Shown here: piece after piece, positions 9,896 through 18,095 of the stretch
Layout: each line of letters begins with the position of its first letter
Position numbering within the stretch: position 1 is the first letter of the stretch
From: Bradyrhizobium aeschynomenes
GTDB taxonomy: Bacteria > Pseudomonadota > Alphaproteobacteria > Rhizobiales > Xanthobacteraceae
Reading direction: 5' to 3'
Length of the DNA: 64,000 nt
Assembly: GCF_013178945.1 (NCBI RefSeq)
Contig: NZ_JABFDM010000002.1
Span: 372,001-436,000, forward strand
Made by a program: the position numbers and the translations under genes
Notes under the pieces: generated by a model
What the model was told of the DNA's origin: nothing
What the model saw: the letters and a program-made list of their open reading frames with translations, nothing else
The model's database searches: none

Positions 9896-10654
9896 TTACG
9901 CGCTCACCGCGGTCGTAGACGAGTCACGCAGCCGCATCGACTGATGCTGCATCAGCTTCTCGATCATATTGTAGGACGAGGTCGCTGCATTGGAAGATGC
10001 GGTGGTTGCCGGCGTGATCAGCATCATCTTGGAGCCATCGGCATAGGTGATGGTGGTGGTCGTCGAGCCGTCGCTGTTGGTGGACGACGAACTCGACGCG
10101 CCCGACAGCGCCTGCATCAGCGCATCCGCCCCTGCACCCGCGGAATTGCCCGAGCCGGCGCTCGCGCCAGCCTCCTGATGATGGTGATGGCCACGACGAC
10201 CACGCGCGCCCTGCAGTGCCGAGGTCAGCTCGTCCATGCTGACACTGCCGTCGCTGTTGCCATCGAGCTTGCCGAACACCTTGTCGGCATTCGCGACGTT
10301 GGTGCCGCCCGCGCCTAGCGCGGTCTCGAACTCGGATTTCGTGATCTGCCCGTCGCCATCGCCGTCGATCTGCGAGAACAGATCCTGCAGCGGATTGGTC
10401 GCCGCGTCCGACGACGAGCCCGACTGGCTCTGCGCCGCCAGCAGCGCACTCATCGTCTCCGGCGCGATCTGCCCGGAGCCGCTGCTGCCCGAACTGGACC
10501 ACGGGCTGAAATTGCCGGAGCCGCTCGCAGCATTGCCGCCGAGACTGAACAGGCCGCCGCCGGGATTGCCGGATTTGCCCGATCCGGACTTGGTCGATCC
10601 CAGCGACTGCAGGCCTTCCAGGACCGACGAGGCAGCCCCCAATGCGAACCACAT
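9896..10654 (-). CDS. EF-hand domain protein, Ser/Gly-rich
   Basis: A 252-residue protein with two adjacent EF-hand loops in the middle: [13 protein letters not shown] (about 105-117) and [13 protein letters not shown] (about 137-149). Both keep Asp/Asn at calcium positions. They are flanked by low-complexity Ser/Gly/Ala stretches, with a four-histidine run after the second loop. No clear signal peptide, although the N-terminus ([15 protein letters not shown]) is weakly hydrophobic. The start is placed at this Met; a 27-residue upstream extension is Arg-rich and unlikely. Calcium binding is well supported by motif; role unknown. Similar layouts occur among secreted EF-hand proteins of plant-associated bacteria. 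Confidence 0.82.
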   Translation of the reverse strand: MWFALGAASSVLEGLQSLGSTKSGSGKSGNPGGGLFSLGGNAASGSGNFSPWSSSGSSGSGQIAPETMSALLAAQSQSGSSSDAATNPLQDLFSQIDGDGDGQITKSEFETALGAGGTNVANADKVFGKLDGNSDGSVSMDELTSALQGARGRRGHHHHQEAGASAGSGNSAGAGADALMQALSGASSSSSTNSDGSTTTTITYADGSKMMLITPATTASSNAATSSYNMIEKLMQHQSMRLRDSSTTAVSA

Positions 10655-10883
10655 GGCGAAACTCCGAGACGGCCGCGGCGAACGCAGCGACGGGAAACCT
10701 GCCGTGGCTCGTCGCAATCCCCGTGCCAGCGCCAAACTGCTGATATGTCCGGATATTTCGCGATATTGCCAGGCCAGTCGCCCGGCACTTCATGCCGCGC
10801 CCGGCAGATTTTTCCCGCTCGCGTTGCCGGACCGGCCCCTGCATGATACGGCGACATCCCCGATCGCCCTGGAACAGATGCTC

Positions 10884-11585
10884 ATGACCCAGTCCTTCAC
10901 GCCGCGTCCGCTCGTCATTGCGCCGTCCATCCTGGCCTCGGATTTCTCCAAGCTGGGCGAAGAGGTGCGCGCCGTCGATGCCGCCGGCGCCGACTGGATC
11001 CATCTCGACGTCATGGACGGCCATTTCGTGCCGAACATTTCCTACGGCCCCGACGTCATCAAGGCACTGCGTCCGCATACGACCAAGATCTTCGACGCGC
11101 ATCTGATGATCACGCCGTGCGATCCCTATCTCGAAGCTTTCGCCAAGGCCGGCTGCGATCACATCACGGTGCATGCCGAAGCCGGGCCGCATCTGCATCG
11201 CTCGCTGCAGGCCATCCGCGCGCTCGGCAAGAAGGCGGGCGTCTCGCTCAATCCGTCGACGCCGCTCAACGTCATCGAATACGTGCTCGACCTCGTCGAC
11301 CTCGTGCTGATCATGTCGGTCAACCCCGGCTTCGGCGGCCAGGCCTTCATCGCCTCGGCGATCGGCAAGGTGCAGGATCTGCGCGCGATGACCGCGGGCC
11401 GTCCGATCGACATCGAGGTCGACGGCGGCGTCGGCCGCGACAATGCCGGCGCGCTCGCGGCTGCCGGCGCCAACGCCTTCGTCGCCGGCTCCGCCGTGTT
11501 CAAGGGCGGCACGATGGAAGCCTATCGCGGCAACATTTCCGCGATCCGCAGCGCCGCCGCGTCGGCGCGTGGCGAAGCGATCTGA
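10884..11585 (+). CDS. rpe: Ribulose-phosphate 3-epimerase
   Basis: TIM-barrel enzyme interconverting ribulose 5-phosphate and xylulose 5-phosphate (pentose phosphate and Calvin cycles). Family motifs are complete: [18 protein letters not shown] at the N-terminus, [19 protein letters not shown] (metal His/Asp), [13 protein letters not shown], and VDGGVGRDN (second Asp). 233 residues, normal length. The start is the ATG at 10884 ([10 protein letters not shown]); an ATG two codons earlier is equally possible. The frame stays open far upstream, but that part is antisense to the EF-hand gene. Six bases before allA, so probably one transcript. Confidence 0.96.
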   Translation: MTQSFTPRPLVIAPSILASDFSKLGEEVRAVDAAGADWIHLDVMDGHFVPNISYGPDVIKALRPHTTKIFDAHLMITPCDPYLEAFAKAGCDHITVHAEAGPHLHRSLQAIRALGKKAGVSLNPSTPLNVIEYVLDLVDLVLIMSVNPGFGGQAFIASAIGKVQDLRAMTAGRPIDIEVDGGVGRDNAGALAAAGANAFVAGSAVFKGGTMEAYRGNISAIRSAAASARGEAI

Positions 11586-11591
11586 GGCGCG

Positions 11592-12077
11592 ATGCGCACG
11601 CTCACGCCGCAGCCGCTGACCAAAGCAGCGTTTGCTCCCTTCGGCGACGTCGTCGAGACCGACGGCGCCGAGTCGATCGAGATCAATCAGGGCTTTGCCC
11701 GCCGCTGCAACGGGCTCGCCGCGATCGACGTGACGTCCGGCGGCATTCCCGTCAACATCAGCCTGTTCGAGGCCAAGCCGCGGCCGCGGCCGATCGCGAT
11801 CAAGCTGATGGAACGCCATCCGCTCGGCACCCAGTTGTTCATGCCGTTGCAGGACCGCCCCTGGCTGGTGCTGGTCTGCACCGACCCGCGCGATGCCACG
11901 AGCTACCGGGCCTTCACCGCAACGGGGCGCCAGGGCGTGAACTACGCCCGCAATGTCTGGCATCATCCCCTCTTGGTGTTCGACGAGGCCTCGCGCTTCA
12001 TGGTGGTCGATCGCATGAGCCCCGACAATCTCGAGGAGCTGTGGCTCGACCAGCCGCTGTTCCTGAACATCCCCTAA
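11592..12077 (+). CDS. allA: Ureidoglycolate lyase
   Basis: A 161-residue AllA-family protein that releases urea from ureidoglycolate to give glyoxylate, the last step of allantoin/ureide breakdown. Recognisable segments: TKAAFAPFGDVVETDGAESI near the N-terminus, the MERHPLGTQLFMPL strand with the catalytic-site His, and NYARNVWHHPLL. GAGG precedes the ATG. It sits between rpe and the ureidoglycine aminohydrolase gene, so the two ureide enzymes are adjacent and co-directional. Confidence 0.93.
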   Translation: MRTLTPQPLTKAAFAPFGDVVETDGAESIEINQGFARRCNGLAAIDVTSGGIPVNISLFEAKPRPRPIAIKLMERHPLGTQLFMPLQDRPWLVLVCTDPRDATSYRAFTATGRQGVNYARNVWHHPLLVFDEASRFMVVDRMSPDNLEELWLDQPLFLNIP

Positions 12078-12122
12078 ATGATCGCGCGCGGGCCTGCTGA
12101 TCCGCGCGCAGGAGAGACAACG

Positions 12123-12953
12123 ATGGACAAGCCGAACTACTTCGTGCCGCAGGGCGGCCACCCGCCGCAGACCGACCTGCTCACCGGCCGCGCCGTGTTC
12201 ACCGAGGCCTATGCCGTCATCCCCAAAGGCGTGATGCGCGACATCGTCACCTCGCCGCTGCCGTTCTGGGACAAGACCCGGACCTGGGTGATCGCGCGTC
12301 CCCTCTCCGGCTTCTCGGAGACGTTCTCGCAATACATCGTCGAGGTCTCGCCCGGCGGCGGCAGCGCCCAGCCCGAGCCCGATCCTGAAGCCGAGGGCGT
12401 GCTGTTCGTCGTCGGCGGCGAGATCGCGCTGACCATCGCCGGCACAGAGCATCGCCTGGACAAGGGCGGCTACGCCTTCCTGCCGCCGTCCTGCAAATGG
12501 ACACTGACAAACGACAGTGCGGCGCCCGCGACCTTCCACTGGATTCGCAAGGCCTATGAGGCCGTCCCCGGCATCGCCGTGCCCGAGGCCTTCGTCACCA
12601 ACGAGGCCGCGATCGCGCCGGTCGGCATGCCCGGCACCGACGGCCGCTGGGCCACCACGCGCTTCGTCGATCCGCTCGACGTCCGCCACGACATGCACGT
12701 CAACATCGTCACCTTCGAGCCCGGCGCGGTGATCCCGTTCCTGGAGACGCATGTCATGGAGCACGGGCTCTACGTGCTCGAAGGCAAGGCGGTCTACAAG
12801 CTCAACCGCGATTGGGTCGAGGTCGAGGCCGGCGACTTCATGTGGCTGCGCGCCTTCTGCCCGCAAGCCTGCTACGCTGGCGGCCCCGGCCGCTTCCGCT
12901 ATCTGCTGTACAAGGACTCCAACCGGCATATGAAGCTGCGTCCGTTCCGGTGA
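12123..12953 (+). CDS. allE: (S)-ureidoglycine aminohydrolase (bicupin)
   Basis: A 276-residue two-cupin enzyme that converts ureidoglycine to ureidoglycolate and ammonia, feeding AllA. N-terminal cupin around residues 60-140 (EAEGVLFVVGGEIALTIAG). The C-terminal metal-binding cupin shows PFLETHVMEHGLYVLEG with the Glu/His ligands, then EAGDFMWLRAFCPQACYAGG. The start is the ATG at 12123 with AGGAG ten bases upstream; a longer reading frame from 12078 is not needed. Forms a ureide module with allA, 45 bases downstream of it. Confidence 0.93.
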   Translation: MDKPNYFVPQGGHPPQTDLLTGRAVFTEAYAVIPKGVMRDIVTSPLPFWDKTRTWVIARPLSGFSETFSQYIVEVSPGGGSAQPEPDPEAEGVLFVVGGEIALTIAGTEHRLDKGGYAFLPPSCKWTLTNDSAAPATFHWIRKAYEAVPGIAVPEAFVTNEAAIAPVGMPGTDGRWATTRFVDPLDVRHDMHVNIVTFEPGAVIPFLETHVMEHGLYVLEGKAVYKLNRDWVEVEAGDFMWLRAFCPQACYAGGPGRFRYLLYKDSNRHMKLRPFR

Positions 12954-12989
12954 GCGGCCTACTCGATACGACGCCGCGATATCTCTCCC

Positions 12990-14441
12990 TCACCCCACGA
13001 CTTTCGCCGCCACCTCATCTTCCTCATCATCGATCTCCCGCGCGGCCGCGCGGGTGCGGACCACGGTCACGGTGCAGCCCGCTTCCGCGGCCACCTTGGC
13101 CGAGACGCTGCCGAGCAGGCTGCGCAGCACGGAGTCGCGGCGGGCGCCGATGATGATGTGGTCGACCTGGTTGACCTCGGCGAACTCGATGATGGCGGCG
13201 GCCGGGTCGACGGCTTCGAGCACGTGCACCGTGAGCCGGCTCGCGTCGAGCTTCAGCGGCGTCGCCCAGTGCTTCAGCGCGACCATGCGGTCGATGTGCT
13301 TGTTGTTGCCCGCTTCGTCGAGAGTCCGGTCGATGGTGAGACGGCCGAGCTTGAGCACGTTGACGCAAGCGAGCCGCGCTGCGGGCAACGTGGCGAGGAT
13401 GCGTTGCGCGGTGACGCGCAGCGCGCCGTTGAGCTCCTCGCCGCCCTCGGAGGTGTCGATCGCGACCGCGACGATCGGGCTGGTGGCGATCTGCACGGCG
13501 ACATCCGACGGCTTGGTCTCCGGCTGCACCAGGCCGCGGTTGAAACGGCGGCGCCACACGGTGGTGATCGGATCGCGCTTGAGCTTCTCGGCCCGCGCGG
13601 TCAGCTTGACCTGGTCGGGATTGCCGAGATCGAAGGCGAGCTGCGCCGCGGTCGGATAGCGCCAGACCGGCTCGATCTCCAGGCAGCGCAGCACGATCTC
13701 CTGCAGCCAGGGCGGATAGTCCGGCTTGAGCTGCCGCGGCGGATAGGGATCGCGCCAGAGGCGGCGGCGCATGCCGCGCAAGGTCTCGGTCTCGCCGAAC
13801 GGCCGCACGCCTGTCGTGAAGAAGTAGAGCAGCACGCCGAGCGAAAAGATATCGCTGCGCGGATCGCTGCGGGTACCCATCATCCGCTCCGGTGCCATGT
13901 AGGGCGCGGTGCCGTAAGGCAGGCGGAATTCCTCCTGCAACAGATCCGGCAGATGCTTGTGGCATGACAGGCCGTAATCGATCAGCACCGCCTCCCCCGT
14001 CGCGCGGAACATGATGCTGGAGGGCTTGATGTCGTGATGGATGACGTGCTGCCGGTGCAAGTCGGCGAGCGCGGTGGCGATCTTCGCGACCAGCACCCGC
14101 GCCTCCTCGTAAGGCAAGGGCAGCTCGGGCAACCGCTTGTACAATGTCTCGCCCGGGATGAGCTCGATCACCACATAGGCCTGTGTGGCGAAGTCGCCGG
14201 TGCCGAAACAAGCCGGCACGTGCGGACCCGACAGCTTCGGCAGAATCATCTGCTCCATCTCGAAGCTGACGATCGCCGCGGGGTCCTCGCCCTCGGAGAC
14301 GCGCGGCACCTTCATCAGGATGGGCCGGTCGATGTCCGGGCGCGTGACGCTCCACAACGTCGCCATGCCGCCGGAATGCACGCAGTCGCCGACCGTGAAG
14401 CCGTCGATGACGACGCCCGGCTGAAGCTTCGATCTCGCCAT
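12990..14441 (-). CDS. Ser/Thr protein kinase fused to a universal stress protein domain
   Basis: 483 residues: a Hanks-type kinase domain (about 10-280) followed by a UspA-like domain (about 320-465). Kinase motifs: glycine loop VHSGGMATLW, ATP lysine ILMKVPR, catalytic loop HHDIKPSSIM (HHD in place of HRD), DFG variant IDYGLS, and APYMAPERM. The Usp part starts SPIVAVAIDTSEGG and ends IIIGARRDSVLRSLLGSVSA, resembling the ATP-binding GxxG...GS signature with Arg in place of the second Gly. No membrane segment, so cytoplasmic. Immediately downstream of a phosphoesterase gene (three-base gap). The aspartates needed for catalysis are present; targets unknown. Confidence 0.9.
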   Translation of the reverse strand: MARSKLQPGVVIDGFTVGDCVHSGGMATLWSVTRPDIDRPILMKVPRVSEGEDPAAIVSFEMEQMILPKLSGPHVPACFGTGDFATQAYVVIELIPGETLYKRLPELPLPYEEARVLVAKIATALADLHRQHVIHHDIKPSSIMFRATGEAVLIDYGLSCHKHLPDLLQEEFRLPYGTAPYMAPERMMGTRSDPRSDIFSLGVLLYFFTTGVRPFGETETLRGMRRRLWRDPYPPRQLKPDYPPWLQEIVLRCLEIEPVWRYPTAAQLAFDLGNPDQVKLTARAEKLKRDPITTVWRRRFNRGLVQPETKPSDVAVQIATSPIVAVAIDTSEGGEELNGALRVTAQRILATLPAARLACVNVLKLGRLTIDRTLDEAGNNKHIDRMVALKHWATPLKLDASRLTVHVLEAVDPAAAIIEFAEVNQVDHIIIGARRDSVLRSLLGSVSAKVAAEAGCTVTVVRTRAAAREIDDEEDEVAAKVVG

Positions 14442-14444
14442 GCT

Positions 14445-15185
14445 CTAACGCCCCATCGAGAGCCGCTGCGCCAGCCAGGGCGGCAGGCCGTTGTCGCGAA
14501 TGCGCCGCGCCGCCGCGTCGACGTCATAGGGCACGCGGCAATAGGTCAGCTCGCGCGTCCTGGTGTCGAAGGTCACGAAGGATGCCGCCGGATCGCCGTC
14601 GCGCGGCTGGCCGACCGAGCCGACCACGGCGAGCCATTGTCGGCCGCGCAGCAATTGAATCGGCATGTTGGCAGTGGGTGTGAAGCTCGTCATCTTCGCG
14701 GTGGCGGACATCGAGTACAGCGCCGGACGATGGATGTGACCGCAGAACGTGACCTGCGCCTCGGTCGCGATCATGCTGCGTGCGGCATCGGCCGAACTCT
14801 GAATGTAGCGCCAGCGCTGAGGGCTCGACGCCTCCGAATGCACGAACAGCCGGTCCTCGTCACCGACGCTCATCGGCAACTCGGCGAGAAAGCGCCGCTG
14901 CTCGGCGCTGAGCCGGCCGCGGGTCCACTCCATCGCCGCCTGCGCCTCCGCATTCATGCTCTCGCTGGCCGTCGAGACCGCATTGTCGTGATTGCCGCGC
15001 ACCGCCAGCCCGCCCTCGGCGACGATCTCCATGACCGTGTCGACCGACCATTCCGGGTCGGCGCCATAGCCGACGATGTCGCCCAGGCAGATCAGGCGCT
15101 CGGCGCCGCGCGCGCGCGCCGCCTCCAGGCACGCCGCAAAAGCCTGCCGATTGGCATGGATGTCGGTGAAAATCGCCAGCAGCAC
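14445..15185 (-). CDS. Metallophosphoesterase (YfcE/MJ0936-like)
   Basis: A 246-residue calcineurin-like phosphoesterase. The metal-binding signature is complete: IFTDIHANRQAF (DxH), CLGDIVGYGADPEW (GDxxGYG), VRGNHDNAV (GNHD), and FCGHIHRPAL (GHxH). The start is GTG 15185, preceded by a near-perfect GGGAGGA five bases upstream; a longer frame to 15401 runs into noncoding DNA. It precedes the kinase-Usp gene by three bases, so phosphatase and kinase are almost certainly one operon, which suggests opposing activities. The real substrate (phosphoprotein or nucleotide) is unknown. Confidence 0.92.
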   Translation of the reverse strand: MLLAIFTDIHANRQAFAACLEAARARGAERLICLGDIVGYGADPEWSVDTVMEIVAEGGLAVRGNHDNAVSTASESMNAEAQAAMEWTRGRLSAEQRRFLAELPMSVGDEDRLFVHSEASSPQRWRYIQSSADAARSMIATEAQVTFCGHIHRPALYSMSATAKMTSFTPTANMPIQLLRGRQWLAVVGSVGQPRDGDPAASFVTFDTRTRELTYCRVPYDVDAAARRIRDNGLPPWLAQRLSMGR

Positions 15186-15357
15186 CCGTATCCTCCCGGT
15201 TCCACCGTACAAGTGGGCTTCGCGCGGAATTTGAGCAACATCAAACCGGACGGACCGGAGCAAGGAGTTTTTTGAGCGGGGTCGATCGATCAGCGACACG
15301 ACCTCTCGATCTCGCGGCGGATCTCGCCCGAGCCTTGCGATCGCTGTGCCCCATCGA

Positions 15358-15735
15358 AGAACGAGAGGGCGCGGGGAATGCCGGGTGAAGGCCTCACCCA
15401 TGGCCCGCCTGCAGAAAAAAAGCAGGCGGCAGTCACCACAGGTTCAGCCGAACATCCGGCATTCCCCGCGCGACGGTTTTAACGCTTATATCGTGATCTC
15501 CCCGGTGCACCGGCTTTTTGGCCACCGTCGCCGCTCGGATTGTCTCCGAGCAGCTTAGCACCAGCTTCGGGATGCCAGGACCACACGACTTCGCGTCCGC
15601 AGGCTTGAGCGTTCGTCTCACGCCAGCCCAGCGTCCATCGCATCCCCGCCCCACGTGTCGTGACGATCGCGCGCTACGCCCTCTGCTCGGGACGGGATGG
15701 TGGCGTATAGCATGATTTCTGAAAAAAGGAAATAG
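15358..15735 (-). repeat. Dispersed 380-400-bp repeat, family A (copy 1)
   Basis: Matches, in reverse complement, the element at 55128-55525 over most of its length. Shared landmarks are a hairpin whose loop is a T/A run (GCCTGC/GCAGGC arms), a CGCGCGGGGAAGGCCGG-like block, the segment CGAAATCGTGTGGTCCTGG (here as its complement near 15570-15592), and a TTTTTCAGAA end. Short reading frames inside are not credible genes. The rest of the 772-base gap between the phosphoesterase and the gene at 15958 (15186-15357 and 15736-15957) shows nothing I can assign. Confidence 0.8.
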
Positions 15736-15957
15736 AAACTTTCACCCGGTCACGGGCCATCGCAGGGGGCCCCCTCGACGTCGCCGGCTGCGGCCCCATC
15801 CCCCGGACACCCATGCAAAGCTGCACGGCCGCACGAGAATGGGCGGCGTCGCACCCTGATGGCCGACAACGGGATCGGGCTCAGATCTGAGCGATGGGCC
15901 CATTGCCGACAATCGCCGCCGTCATCTAGTCTAGATCATCCGTGTAAAGGATCGAGC

Positions 15958-16362
15958 ATGGAAGAGCAGCACAGATTGCGCCTGGTCGGCGGCCACGATG
16001 GTGAAACAGCGGTCTTCACCTTGCTTGATGATGACAACCTCTGTCGACTCAGGTGCGACTACAGGGATCGAAGCATCGAAAGCGCTGCAACCGATTTCTT
16101 CCAGGCGCTCTGCGATCTGCGGAACGTGCTGGCCGAAAATGGGTTCATGCCATTCTGCTATGGCGCAAGTCTGAACGTGCACCCGTCGGGGATGGCGCGA
16201 GACATGGGTCAGGGTCTCAAGGCCTACAGGATGACGATGGGCCGACACGCCCGACGGGAAGATCTCGTCGACATCTTTTCCAAGGGGCCGGATGTCGTCC
16301 CTGCTTCGGTCGCGGCACAGGAGCAGTTCTGGCGGGACTGGCTCGCGACGCCGCGAGCCTAG
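15958..16362 (+). CDS. Hypothetical protein
   Basis: A 134-residue soluble protein I do not recognise (MEEQHRLRLVGGHDGETAVF...). Its composition is ordinary (mixed alpha/beta), with no signal peptide, membrane helix or repeated motif. The ATG at 15958 is preceded by AAGGA; an upstream in-frame start at 15859 lacks a ribosome site. It stands alone downstream of the family-A repeat and converges with the membrane-protein gene at 16400. Coding is supported by the ribosome site and codon use. Confidence 0.65.
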   Translation: MEEQHRLRLVGGHDGETAVFTLLDDDNLCRLRCDYRDRSIESAATDFFQALCDLRNVLAENGFMPFCYGASLNVHPSGMARDMGQGLKAYRMTMGRHARREDLVDIFSKGPDVVPASVAAQEQFWRDWLATPRA

Positions 16363-16399
16363 TCGCTGGATCGACTTCGGCGCAGCGGCGCCGGCAAAC

Positions 16400-16792
16400 T
16401 CATCGCCGCCGGTTCACGAGCCACAGCGCGCCTGCGGAGCCGGCAATCGTGACAATCATCATGAGGGCGAGCGCAGCAGACATCACACCGCCTCCCGCAG
16501 CCGCCAGCGAGCTGCTGCCATCCCCCGCGACCATGAGGAGTGGAACGGCCACGATGGGACCGCCGAGCTGGGCGGCAAAGAAGGCGCCGAGCAGCGAGAC
16601 GACGATGTTCACGATCCAGCCGAGCACGCCCCGCTTCTTCGTCCATGCCTCGTGGATGGCAATGGACAGGACGGCCGCAAACGTCACCGCCGCGATCACG
16701 AGCCCCCCACCGACGGCGTCCATCGGGATCGCACCGGTCAGCTGCAGAACCACGATGCCGATGACGGCAATCAGCACGATGATGTAGGGCAT
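16400..16792 (-). CDS. Hypothetical membrane protein
   Basis: A 130-residue protein with about four hydrophobic helices: PYIIVLIAVIGIVVLQLTG at the start, then AVGGGLVIAAVTFAAVLSIA, GWIVNIVVSLLGAFFAAQLG, and a C-terminal ALALMMIVTIAGSAGALWLV followed by Arg-rich VNRRR. No known family recognised. The start at 16792 has AGGGA nine bases upstream; a Met 11 codons earlier (16825) is also possible. Confidence 0.7.
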   Translation of the reverse strand: MPYIIVLIAVIGIVVLQLTGAIPMDAVGGGLVIAAVTFAAVLSIAIHEAWTKKRGVLGWIVNIVVSLLGAFFAAQLGGPIVAVPLLMVAGDGSSSLAAAGGGVMSAALALMMIVTIAGSAGALWLVNRRR

Positions 16793-17010
16793 GCGGATCG
16801 TCCCTGCTGCTATGATGCTGGCCACCGTTACCGCCGCCCTGCTCGCGCAGGACCGGGATTGGCGCTTCGCTCATGAGTTGCCGGCAATGGTCGCCAGGTT
16901 CATCTCTTGATGCGAATGGTCGTTTGAACCAGCTGACAAATGCGATCAACGGGGGCTTCCAGCCCGCTGAATAGCGGCTGAAAACGCACCGGACAGGCAT
17001 GTGGCAGCGT

Positions 17011-17095
17011 CGTAGCCCGGACGATCGCAGCGACATCCGGGATCTCACGCGCTGCGTCGGTGAACCCGGATATCGCTGCGCTCATCCAGGCTGCG
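17011..17095. repeat. Dispersed hairpin repeat, family B
   Basis: An 85-base imperfect palindrome: CGTAGCCCGGACGATCGCAG on the left against a right arm containing GGATATCGCTGCGCTCATCC. Same family as 8717-8800 and 28794-28879. It lies in the 313-base gap 16793-17105, which otherwise holds nothing recognisable. Confidence 0.8.
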
Positions 17096-17105
17096 CGCGT
17101 TGCTG

Positions 17106-17996
17106 TCATGGTCCCCGCCTCGCGTGATCGATGAGCGCGCGGAGCTTGGGCGCGAGGTTCCGACGCCTGGGAAAGTACAGGTAGAATCCGGCAAACGGCG
17201 CGGAGAAGCTTTCGAGCAGAGGCACCAGTTCTCCACGCGCGACGTAGGGCTGGAACGTCTCCTCCATGCCGAAGGTGATGCCGCCGCCCGCGCATGCGGT
17301 GCGGATCATCAACGACATGTCGTTGGTCGTCAGGCTGGGCTTGACCTCGACATTGAAGTCTCTGCCCGCTTCGGTGAACTCCCATCGATAGGGAGCGGCC
17401 AGCGGCGCGGGCCGCCAGCCGATGCAGGCATGATGGATCAGATCGCGCGGGTGCGCCGGCGCGCCGTGCGCTTCCAGATATCTCGGTGCGGCAAAGGCCA
17501 GCTGCCTCTGATCTCCGGACACCGGGACAGCGATCATGTCCTGCGCGATGACTTCTCCCAGGCGCACCCCCGCGTCGTAGTGCTCGGCGACGATGTCGAA
17601 GGTGTCGTCGGTGATCGTCACGTCCAGTTCGATCGCGGGATAGGCTTTCATGAACGCGGCCAGCAATGGACCAGAGATGAAGCGTTCGGCGATAGAGGAC
17701 ACGGCCAGCCGCAGCAGGCCGGACGGCGGCCCGGCCTTGTCGCCGATCTGCTCGGCGGCGGCATTCAGCGCGCCGATCGCCGGCGCGACGTCAGCATAGA
17801 AACGGCGTCCCGCCTCGGTCAGGCTGAAGCTGCGGGTCGTCCGGCTGACCAGGGAAATCCCGAGATGGTCCTCCAGCCTGCCCATGGCCTGGCTGACGGC
17901 AGACCGCGTCACGCCCAGCCGGTCCGCGGCAAGGCGGAAGCTCCCAGCATCGGCGACCGCCACGAACAGCTCGATGATGTTCTTGTCGATCCGCAT
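17106..17996 (-). CDS. LysR family transcriptional regulator
   Basis: 296 residues. The N-terminal winged helix-turn-helix is clear (IIELFVAVADAGSFRLAADR then LGVTRSAVSQAMGRLEDHLG). The C-terminal effector-binding fold starts near residue 90 (SGLLRLAVSSIAERFISGPL). It resembles the subgroup often found divergent from oxidoreductases. The neighbouring SDR gene (18096) is divergent with 99 bases between starts and a palindrome in the middle, so autoregulation and control of the SDR are likely. Inducer unknown. Confidence 0.92.
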   Translation of the reverse strand: MRIDKNIIELFVAVADAGSFRLAADRLGVTRSAVSQAMGRLEDHLGISLVSRTTRSFSLTEAGRRFYADVAPAIGALNAAAEQIGDKAGPPSGLLRLAVSSIAERFISGPLLAAFMKAYPAIELDVTITDDTFDIVAEHYDAGVRLGEVIAQDMIAVPVSGDQRQLAFAAPRYLEAHGAPAHPRDLIHHACIGWRPAPLAAPYRWEFTEAGRDFNVEVKPSLTTNDMSLMIRTACAGGGITFGMEETFQPYVARGELVPLLESFSAPFAGFYLYFPRRRNLAPKLRALIDHARRGP

Positions 17997-18035
17997 TGGT
18001 TAGGCATGCTTACCACCGAGACAACCATTGGGCAA

Positions 18036-18049
18036 ATTGTCGTGACAAT
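18036..18049. promoter_or_regulatory. Candidate LysR operator
   Basis: The 14-base perfect palindrome ATTGTCGTGACAAT (6-base arms, 2-base centre) sits in the 99-base divergent region between the LysR and SDR genes, 47 bases from the SDR start. Position and symmetry fit a LysR-type site; binding is inference. Confidence 0.5.
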
Positions 18050-18095
18050 GCCGGCCCCCTAGCTTCCGCCCGTCACCAACCGACGGGAGTTGAAC

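Noticed and set aside
10236..10883. A 216-residue N-terminal extension of Rpe
   Set aside because: It is antisense to the EF-hand gene and absent from the family; the normal start is at 10884.
9924..12929. A 1001-codon open frame on the minus strand
   Set aside because: It runs antisense to rpe, allA and allE and has the His/Asp/Arg-rich composition of a shadow frame in high-GC DNA; no recognisable domain.
15402..15715. Short proteins within the family-A repeat (and its copy near 55204-55570)
   Set aside because: They are translations of a dispersed repeat in several frames with no ribosome sites.
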